A DNA stretch of 64,000 bases from Roseateles_E cavernae. GTDB taxonomy: Bacteria > Pseudomonadota > Gammaproteobacteria > Burkholderiales > Burkholderiaceae_C. Where the stretch lies: positions 62,001 to 126,000 of the forward strand of contig NZ_JBDPLH010000002.1 of assembly GCF_040187885.1 (NCBI RefSeq), read 5' to 3'. Made by a program: the position numbers and the translations under genes. Under the pieces are notes generated by a model. It saw only the letters and a program-made list of their open reading frames with translations. It ran no database searches and was not told the origin of the DNA. Positions 33,272 to 39,530 of the stretch are shown piece after piece (positions within the stretch are counted from its first letter, which is position 1; the number at the start of each line of letters is the position of its first letter).

Positions 33272-34180
33272 ATGGTCAGTGCCGTTTTTCATTCGCCGAG
33301 CGAGACCAGCAGCAGCGGCCCGATCTCGGTGTCGCTGCCGACGCCCGACGCACCGCCGGTGCCGGCTGCGACGGTTGTTGCGCCCGCTCCCAGGCCGCGC
33401 CGCCGCCTCGACATGAACAGTGTGTGGATGCGCGTGCTGCCGCCGGTGCTGGGCCTGGCGCTGTTGATAGGCATCTGGGGGCTGCTGACGCAAAAAGGCG
33501 GCAGCTTCCCGACGCCCGGCGCCACCTTCGCTGCCGCCGTCAAGCTGTTCGCCGACCCCTTCTACAGCAATGGGCCGAACGACCAGGGCATAGGCTGGAA
33601 CATCCTGTTCTCGCTGCAGCGCGTGGCGGTGGGCTTCGGCCTGGCTGCGGCGGTCGGCATCCCGCTGGGTTTCATCATCGGCCGCTTCGAGTTCGCCAAC
33701 CGCATGTGCTCGCCGCTGATCAGCCTGCTCAAGCCGGTCTCGCCGCTGGCCTGGCTGCCGATCGGCCTCCTGGTCTTCAAGAGCGCCAACCCGGCCGCGA
33801 TCTGGACCATCTTCATCTGCTCGATCTGGCCGATGGTGGTCAACACCGCGGTGGGCGTTCAGCGGGTGCCCGAGGACTATCTGAACGTCGCGCGGGTGCT
33901 CAAGCTCAGCGAGTGGAAGATCATCAGCAAGATCCTGTTCCCCGCCGTGCTGCCCTACATGCTCACCGGCGTGCGCCTCTCGGTCGGCACGGCCTGGCTG
34001 GTGATCGTCGCGGCCGAGATGCTGACCGGCGGCGTCGGCATCGGCTTCTGGGTCTGGGACGAATGGAACAACCTCAATGTCCAGCACATCATCATCGCGA
34101 TCTTCGTGATAGGCATCGTCGGCCTGGCCCTCGAATGGCTGCTGATGGCGGTGGCCAAGCACTTCTCCTACAACGACTGA
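33272..34180 (+). CDS. nrtB: Nitrate ABC transporter permease
   Basis: 302-residue inner membrane permease of the NrtB/TauC family. A proline-rich cytoplasmic leader of about 50 residues precedes the first segment (VLPPVLGLALLIGIWGLL); five more follow. The EAA-like loop that contacts the ATPase is in VPEDYLNVARVLKLSEWKII. The start is the ATG with AGGAG 6 bases upstream, just after the receptor gene. It forms the nitrate/nitrite channel with the ATPase below. Confidence 0.92.
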   Translation: MVSAVFHSPSETSSSGPISVSLPTPDAPPVPAATVVAPAPRPRRRLDMNSVWMRVLPPVLGLALLIGIWGLLTQKGGSFPTPGATFAAAVKLFADPFYSNGPNDQGIGWNILFSLQRVAVGFGLAAAVGIPLGFIIGRFEFANRMCSPLISLLKPVSPLAWLPIGLLVFKSANPAAIWTIFICSIWPMVVNTAVGVQRVPEDYLNVARVLKLSEWKIISKILFPAVLPYMLTGVRLSVGTAWLVIVAAEMLTGGVGIGFWVWDEWNNLNVQHIIIAIFVIGIVGLALEWLLMAVAKHFSYND

Positions 34181-34193
34181 TGGAGCCGACATC

Positions 34194-35003
34194 ATGAGCG
34201 CAAGCAAAGCCTTTATCGAAGTGCAGTCGGCCGAGATGGTGTTCAACACCCGCAAGGGCCAGTTCCACGCGCTGCGCGACATCCATCTGCAGGTTCAGAA
34301 GGGCGAGTTCATCACGCTGATCGGCCACTCCGGCTGCGGCAAGAGCACCTTGCTGAACCTGATCGCCGGTCTGCTGCGACCCTCGTCCGGTGTGCTGCTG
34401 TGCGACAACCGCGAGATCACCGAACCCGGCCCGGAGCGCGCGGTGGTGTTCCAGAACCACTCGCTCTTGCCCTGGCTGACCTGCTTCGAGAACGTCTACC
34501 TGGGCGTCGAGTCGGTGTTCGGCGGCCGCGAGCTGAAGCGTCAGCTGGCCGAGCGCACCGATGCGGCGCTGGAGCTGGTGGGCATGAGCCATGCGATGTT
34601 CAAGCGCCCGCACGAGATCTCGGGCGGCATGAAGCAGCGCGTCGGCATCGCCCGGGCTCTGGCGATGGAGCCCAAGGTGCTGTTGATGGACGAGCCCTTC
34701 GGCGCGCTCGACGCGCTGACCCGCGCCCACCTGCAGGACGAGCTCCTGAAGATCGTCGCACGCACGCACAGCACCGTGGTGATGGTGACCCACGACGTCG
34801 ACGAGGCCGTGCTGCTCTCCGATCGCATCGTGATGATGACCAACGGACCGGCCGCCACCATCGGCGAGATCTATGCCGTCGACATCCCGCGCCCGCGCAA
34901 CCGGGTCGAGCTGGTCGAGGACCCGGTTTACGTCCATGCGCGCAAGGCGGTGATCGATTTCCTCTACACGCGGCATGCACATCTGGAGAAGGTGGCGGCC
35001 TGA
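34194..35003 (+). CDS. nrtC: Nitrate ABC transporter ATP-binding protein
   Basis: 269-residue ATPase. Walker A is GHSGCGKST, the Q loop is in VVFQNHSLLPWLTCFENVYL, the signature is ISGGMKQRVGIARALAMEP, Walker B is VLLMDEPFGALDALT and the switch His is in VMVTHDVDEAVLL. It lacks the receptor-like C-terminal domain of cyanobacterial NrtC, so it corresponds to NrtD/NasD in size; the gene symbol is only positional. It ends the operon 6 bp before a convergent ANTAR gene. Confidence 0.9.
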   Translation: MSASKAFIEVQSAEMVFNTRKGQFHALRDIHLQVQKGEFITLIGHSGCGKSTLLNLIAGLLRPSSGVLLCDNREITEPGPERAVVFQNHSLLPWLTCFENVYLGVESVFGGRELKRQLAERTDAALELVGMSHAMFKRPHEISGGMKQRVGIARALAMEPKVLLMDEPFGALDALTRAHLQDELLKIVARTHSTVVMVTHDVDEAVLLSDRIVMMTNGPAATIGEIYAVDIPRPRNRVELVEDPVYVHARKAVIDFLYTRHAHLEKVAA

Positions 35004-35009
35004 GGTCGC

Positions 35010-36251
35010 TCAGCCGAGAATCACCTGTAGGCTTTGCTGATACTGGCCGGTCAGCATGTCCAACTGGCTCAGCAAATGCTCGCTGCTGCGGGCCAGTCCG
35101 GCCGCCGCCTCCGAGCCGCGGCTGTCGCGCAGGCTGCGCACCAGGCGCAGCCATTCCTCGCGCACGCCGGCCAGCGAGTCGCGGATCTCGCGGCTGGACA
35201 GCGGGGCGGCCTCCAGCTCCAGCAGCCCGGCCTCGAAGGCCGCCAGGCCCTCGCCCAGGCCGGCCGGGTCGCGCGCCGGCAGCAGATCGGCCAGCAGCGC
35301 CTCCTTGGCCAGGCGCTGGCTCAGCATGCGCTGGCGCCCGCAGAGATTGACCAGGCGCAGCGGTGGCCGCGCGCCGGCCGCCGTGATGGCTTCGGTCAAG
35401 GCTTCGGACAGCGCCAGCAGGCGCTCGGCCGCGCCATCGGCCTGGGCCAGCACCGCCGCCGTCGGTTTGCCGCTCAGCAGCGGCCGCAGGGCCTGCCAGG
35501 CGTCGTTCAGCGCCCCGGTGTCCAGCTCGGCCGGCAGCAGGGCCGGCAGGCGGGCCAGATTGGCCTCGATGCGGGCGCCGCTCTCGTCCTGCAAGGTCTT
35601 GGCGCGCTTGGCCTCGATGCCGGCGGCGCGCTGCGCCATCAGCTTGACCAGGCGCTGGCTCAGCATGCGCTGCTGGCCCGCCAGATTGACGGCCTCGGCC
35701 AGCTGGGCCGACTGCAGCACCGAGCGCGCCACCTCGCCCAGACGCAGATGCGCATGCATCGCGGTCTCGCGCAGCAGCTTGAAGGCGCTGTCCTCGTCGA
35801 TCTCGCGGGCGGCCATCAGCAGGCCCTTGGCGCGCTCGGTCCATTTGCGCTCGTCGAGCTGGCGCTGCAGGCCCTCGAGGCGCTGCGCCAGCCAGCAGGC
35901 CCAGCGCAGCTGGCGCAGCAGCTCCTCGGGCGGTGGCGCCTGCGCCAGCCAGAGCTGCAGGCCCAGCGCCAGCCCGCGCTGCTGCTGCGCCAGCGTCGCG
36001 CCGGCGGCGATGCAGACGCCGGGCAGGGCCGGGCGCAGCGCCGCCAGCGCGTCCAGCCAGGCGTCGAGCTCGGCCGCGCCGCCCGCCGGGTCGGGCCACA
36101 GCAACAGGGCCTGCGCGTCCAGTTGCTGTGCATCCCGCACCAAGCTGTGGCGCTCGGCGCGGGCCACGACGGTGCGGTCCCAGGCCGGGGGCGGCAGTTC
36201 GGGCGCGCTCAGCAGCAGCACGCGGGTGGGCAGATCGGCGCAGGCGGACAT
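35010..36251 (-). CDS. ANTAR protein with two PilJ-type nitrate-sensor-like repeats
   Basis: 413-residue cytoplasmic protein. Residues 1-125 resemble a receiver fold that has lost its phospho-acceptor (VLLLSAPELPPPAWDRTVVA). Residues 130-187 are an ANTAR domain (ERKWTERAKGLLMAAREIDE, SAFKLLRETAMHAHLRLGEV). Two copies of a PilJ N-terminal-like helical module follow, each starting with the same motif: NLAGQQRMLSQRLVKLMAQ (189-207) and NLCGRQRMLSQRLAKEALL (302-320). The PilJ module is linked to nitrate/nitrite sensing in NarX-like proteins. Position between nrtABC and narK suggests a one-piece nitrate sensor and antiterminator, comparable in logic to NasR (NIT-ANTAR). The start at 36251 lacks a good ribosome binding site, and 36299 and 36341 are weaker alternatives. 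Confidence 0.83.
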   Translation of the reverse strand: MSACADLPTRVLLLSAPELPPPAWDRTVVARAERHSLVRDAQQLDAQALLLWPDPAGGAAELDAWLDALAALRPALPGVCIAAGATLAQQQRGLALGLQLWLAQAPPPEELLRQLRWACWLAQRLEGLQRQLDERKWTERAKGLLMAAREIDEDSAFKLLRETAMHAHLRLGEVARSVLQSAQLAEAVNLAGQQRMLSQRLVKLMAQRAAGIEAKRAKTLQDESGARIEANLARLPALLPAELDTGALNDAWQALRPLLSGKPTAAVLAQADGAAERLLALSEALTEAITAAGARPPLRLVNLCGRQRMLSQRLAKEALLADLLPARDPAGLGEGLAAFEAGLLELEAAPLSSREIRDSLAGVREEWLRLVRSLRDSRGSEAAAGLARSSEHLLSQLDMLTGQYQQSLQVILG

Positions 36252-36324
36252 CGTTTTTTCAGAGGAGAGCAGGGCGGGCGACACCGGTCGGCGCAGCATA
36301 AGGCAGGACGGTGCGGGCGATGGC

Positions 36325-36340
36325 TGGCACGGCGCTTGCA
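36325..36340 (+). promoter_or_regulatory. Sigma-54 promoter of narK
   Basis: TGGCAC-ggcgc-TTGCA is an exact match to the -24/-12 consensus. The predicted start, 36351, is the first base of the following hairpin. The same context, GCTGGCACGGC, precedes nrtA. I see no equally clear NtrC pair upstream. Confidence 0.85.
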
Positions 36341-36350
36341 TGAGGGAGGG

Positions 36351-36372
36351 CGTGGCGCAATGGCGCGCCGCG
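36351..36372 (+). promoter_or_regulatory. ANTAR hairpin P1, narK leader
   Basis: Eight-base-pair stem CGTGGCGC/GCGCCGCG (one G.U pair) closing the hexaloop AATGGC (36359-36364), with A1 and G4, the same AANGGC pattern as both nrt leader hairpins. Confidence 0.8.
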
Positions 36373-36406
36373 CCCCGCAGGCTCCCGGGTTTGCAATCTT
36401 CACGCC

Positions 36407-36423
36407 ACGCCAGCGCGCGGCGT
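36407..36423 (+). promoter_or_regulatory. Possible second ANTAR hairpin, narK leader
   Basis: Perfect 5-bp stem ACGCC/GGCGT around AGCGCGC. A1 and G4 are present but the loop has seven bases and does not overlap the terminator arm, so it is a weaker match than P2 of the nrt leader. Confidence 0.4.
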
Positions 36424-36440
36424 CCACATCCCCCCATGTC

Positions 36441-36477
36441 AGGCCTCGACGAGCCCGGTGCTCGTCGCGGCCTTTTT
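36441..36477 (+). terminator. Leader terminator before narK
   Basis: AGGCC-t-CGACGAG (36441-36453) pairs with CTCGTCG-c-GGCCT (36461-36473), then a T run to 36477. It ends 32 bp before the narK start and would block it unless antiterminated. Together with the promoter and hairpins it accounts for most of the 258-bp gap 36252-36509. Confidence 0.92.
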
Positions 36478-36509
36478 GCGTTTGCACTCTTGCTTAGCGA
36501 TTAGCCGCC

Positions 36510-37775
36510 ATGTCCAGCTTCAAGATTTTCCTGCGCTCCGGTCACTGGCCCACCTTGCTGGCCTCGTTCCTGTACTTCGATTTCTGCTTTGCGATCTGGG
36601 TGCTGAACGGCGCGATGGCGCCCTTCATCAGCGAGAGCTTCGGGTTGGACGCGGCGCAGAAGGGCTTCATGATCTCGGTGCCCATCCTGGCCGGCGCGCT
36701 GATGCGCTTTCCGCTGGGGGTGCTGTCGCAGTACATCGGGCGCAAGAACGCGGCGATGGTGGAGATGGGGCTGATCATTGCGGCGCTGGCCGGAGGCTTC
36801 TTCTTCGTCGACAGCTACCACAGCGTGCTGGCCATGGGCGTGCTGTTGGGCATCGCCGGCGCCAGCTTCGGCGTGGCGCTGTCGCTGGGTAGCGGCTGGT
36901 ATCCGCCGCGCTACAAGGGCCTGGCGATGGGCATCGCCGGCGCCGGCAACTCGGGCACGGTGCTGGCCGTGCTGTTCGCGCCGCCGCTGGCCCAGGCCTA
37001 TGGCTGGCAAACCGTCTACGGCCTGGCCGCCTTCACGATGCTGGTGCCGATGCTGGTGATGTGGTTTGCCGCCAAGGAACCGCCGGACCGCGAGCACCAG
37101 AGCCTGCGCGAGCACACCGCCTGCCTGTGGGAAAAGGACGGCTGGGCCTTCAGCCTGATCTACATCATCACCTTCGGCGGCTTCATCGGCCTGGCCAGCT
37201 TCTTGCCGACCTATTTCTACGACCAGTTCAAGGTCAGCAAGATCGAGGCGGGCCAGCTGACCATGCTGGCCACCTTGATGGGCTCGGCGGTGCGCGTGGC
37301 CGGCGGCTACATCTCCGACCGCATCGGCGGCGTCAACACGCTGACCGTGGTGCTGCTGCTGGTGGCCGGCTGCCTGGTGCTGTGCGGTCTTGCCGGCCAG
37401 TCGCTGGCGCTGACGACCCTGCTCTTCATGCTGTGTTTCGCGGCGCTGGGCGCCGGCAACGGCGCGCTGTTCCAGCTGGTGCCGCTGCGCTGGCCGCTGA
37501 CCACGGCGGTGGCCGGCTCGATGATCGGCGAGATCGGCGCCTTGGGCGGCGGCTTCCTGCCCAATGCGATGGGGCTGGCTATGCAGCACAGCGGAAGCTA
37601 TCTGTGGGGCTTTGTCAGCTTTGCGCTGCTGGCGCTGGCGATGTTGGCCATGTTGCGCATCGTGCAGATCCGCTGGACCCGGACTTGGGCCGAGCGCGGC
37701 GGGCGCGCTCGGCCCGGTGGGCCGGAGATGGGGCTCCCCCGCGCCCCCTCCAAGAGGGGGCTCCAGCATGAGTGA
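36510..37775 (+). CDS. narK: NarK-type nitrate/nitrite MFS transporter
   Basis: 421-residue MFS protein with about 12 membrane segments. Nitrate-porter signatures are visible: FDFCFAIWVLNGAMAPFISE, the motif GSGWYPPRYKGLAMGIAGAG and FGGFIGLASFLPTYFYDQF. It moves nitrate in or exchanges nitrate for nitrite across the inner membrane. The last 20 residues (AERGGRARPGG... to QHE) look unlike the family and are encoded by a GC-rich hairpin repeat, so the natural end may have been extended. A sigma-54/ANTAR leader precedes it. Confidence 0.92.
   Translation: MSSFKIFLRSGHWPTLLASFLYFDFCFAIWVLNGAMAPFISESFGLDAAQKGFMISVPILAGALMRFPLGVLSQYIGRKNAAMVEMGLIIAALAGGFFFVDSYHSVLAMGVLLGIAGASFGVALSLGSGWYPPRYKGLAMGIAGAGNSGTVLAVLFAPPLAQAYGWQTVYGLAAFTMLVPMLVMWFAAKEPPDREHQSLREHTACLWEKDGWAFSLIYIITFGGFIGLASFLPTYFYDQFKVSKIEAGQLTMLATLMGSAVRVAGGYISDRIGGVNTLTVVLLLVAGCLVLCGLAGQSLALTTLLFMLCFAALGAGNGALFQLVPLRWPLTTAVAGSMIGEIGALGGGFLPNAMGLAMQHSGSYLWGFVSFALLALAMLAMLRIVQIRWTRTWAERGGRARPGGPEMGLPRAPSKRGLQHE
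37743..37761. repeat. GC-rich hairpin inside the 3' end of narK
   Basis: Perfect 8-bp inverted repeat GCCCCCTC and GAGGGGGC around CAA. It has the look of an intergenic terminator or REP-type hairpin, yet it is translated as the last residues of NarK. The convergent kinase gene ends 30 bp further on. Confidence 0.6.
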
Positions 37776-37791
37776 CAAAGCGGCCTGCGGC

Positions 37792-39486
37792 CTAGCGCGG
37801 CAGGAACAAGAGCCAGTAGCTCAGCAGCAGATTGAACAGCAGCGAGACGGCCAGTGCGATCTGCCACAGCGCCAGCGGGTTGCGGCGCGCCAGCGGCGTG
37901 CTGCCGGGTGCGGGCAGCGGGCGCGCGGCGCCGCGCTCCAGCGCCAGCAGCAGCTCCTCGGCGGTCTCGAAGCGCAGATGGGCCTCGCGGTTGATCGCCT
38001 TCAGCAAGACATGGTCGAGCCAGATCGGCACCTGGGGCACATTGCGCGAGGGCGCCAGCGGGTCGCGCCGGTAGCGCGCGCGCTGGTAGGGCTCGATCTC
38101 GCCATAGGGCAGGTGGCCGGTCAGCCATTGATACAGGCTCACGCCCAGCGCGAACAGATCGCTGCCGGCATCGGCCTGGGCCGGCGGCTCGGCCCACTGC
38201 TCGGGGTTGATATAGCTGGGCGTGCCGGCATGCAGCTCGCGCAAGGCCTCGGGTTCGCGGCCGGACAGGGCCACGCCGAGATCGAGGATGCGCCACTGGC
38301 CGTCGTGGCCGAGATGGATATTGGCGGGCTTGATGTCGCGATGCACGACGCCGGCCCGGTGCAACCGGCCCAGCGCCTGGGTCAGGGCGGTGGCGGCCGC
38401 CAGGAAGTCGGGCAGGCTGGGGCGTTCGCCGAGCAGCTGCTCCAGCGTGCGGCCGCCATGCCAGTCGAACAGCAGGTAGAAGGCGCTGGCATCGGGCGCC
38501 TCATGGGCGCGCACCAGGCCGCCGGCCGCCGCCAGGCGCTGGCCCAGCCAGCCCTCGTGCGCCAGCATCGCGCGCTCCTGCGGGTCCTTGGCTCGCGCTT
38601 CGTGCAGGGTCTTGATCGCGACCAGGCTGCCGTCTTCGCGGCGCGCCTGGTAGAGCCGGTGCACGCCGTTGTCGGCCACCAGCGCGGTGATGGTCAGCCC
38701 GTCGAGCTGCTCGCCGAGCTTGAGCCGGGGCGGCACCGGCAGGCGCTGCGCGGCGCCCAGCACATCGTCGTACTGGCCCGGCGCCAGGCCCCGCAGCTGC
38801 AGGATCAGCGCGGTGGCGTTGTCCTGGCCGCCGGCCGCCAGCGCGGCCTGCACCAGCGCATCGGCGGCGGCCTGGGCCTCGCCCTCGGCGGCCAGCGCGG
38901 CCAGGCGCTTCGGACGCAGCACGCCGTGCACGCCATCGCTGCACAAGAGCAGACGGTCGCCGGCACGCAGCTCGCCCTGGGCGTAGTCGACCCGCACCGC
39001 ATCGTCCAGCCCGATGGCGCGGCTCAGGCGCGCGAACAGGGCGTCGGTGCGCTGGTCCAGCACATGGTCCTGGGTCAGCGGCAGGCAGTGGCCATCGCGC
39101 AGCAGGTAGATGCGGCTGTCGCCGACATGGGCGACCGTGTAGCTGTGGCCGCGCAGCACGGCGGCGCTGAGCGTGGTCAGCGCCGAGTGCCGGGCATCGC
39201 GCCGGTTGTGCTGGGCCAGCCAGGTGTTCTGTGCGGCGATCAGCCGGTCCAGCGCCGCCGTGGTGTCCCAGTTGGCGGGCGTGGCGTGGTAGTCGCGCAC
39301 CAGGCTCATCACGGTGGTCTGGGCGGCCATGCGGCCACCGCCGCCGGCCGAGACCCCGTCGGCCAGCGCCGCGATCCAGCCCATCGCCTCGTCGCCGGGA
39401 CCGGGGCGCTGCACGGCCGCGAAATCCTCATTGCCCTCGCGCGGACCGCGCGCGCTGGCCAAACCGATGGCGATGTCAAAACTCAT
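37792..39486 (-). CDS. PP2C phosphatase and Ser/Thr kinase fusion, membrane-anchored
   Basis: 564-residue bifunctional protein. Residues 1-240 are a PP2C phosphatase (ARGPREGNEDFAAV, ALADGVSAGGGG, VAHVGDSRIYLLRDG, DNATALIL). Residues about 265-525 are a protein kinase (VAIKTLHEA with the ATP-binding Lys, HRDIKPANIHLGHDGQWRIL, DLG in place of DFG). A C-terminal membrane anchor follows (IALAVSLLFNLLLSYWLLFL). Its position, opposite in direction between narK and nirB, suggests reversible phosphorylation linked to nitrate assimilation, but no target is evident. The unusual DLG still keeps the metal-binding Asp. Confidence 0.9.
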   Translation of the reverse strand: MSFDIAIGLASARGPREGNEDFAAVQRPGPGDEAMGWIAALADGVSAGGGGRMAAQTTVMSLVRDYHATPANWDTTAALDRLIAAQNTWLAQHNRRDARHSALTTLSAAVLRGHSYTVAHVGDSRIYLLRDGHCLPLTQDHVLDQRTDALFARLSRAIGLDDAVRVDYAQGELRAGDRLLLCSDGVHGVLRPKRLAALAAEGEAQAAADALVQAALAAGGQDNATALILQLRGLAPGQYDDVLGAAQRLPVPPRLKLGEQLDGLTITALVADNGVHRLYQARREDGSLVAIKTLHEARAKDPQERAMLAHEGWLGQRLAAAGGLVRAHEAPDASAFYLLFDWHGGRTLEQLLGERPSLPDFLAAATALTQALGRLHRAGVVHRDIKPANIHLGHDGQWRILDLGVALSGREPEALRELHAGTPSYINPEQWAEPPAQADAGSDLFALGVSLYQWLTGHLPYGEIEPYQRARYRRDPLAPSRNVPQVPIWLDHVLLKAINREAHLRFETAEELLLALERGAARPLPAPGSTPLARRNPLALWQIALAVSLLFNLLLSYWLLFLPR

Positions 39487-39530
39487 GGCGGCGATTCTGC
39501 CGCCGCTTTCCCTTGCAAGGAGCTCATGGC

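Noticed and set aside
39500..39520. TTGCA before nirB as a sigma-54 -12 element
   Set aside because: No TGGCAC-like -24 element lies at the required spacing, and the bases overlap the ribosome binding site.
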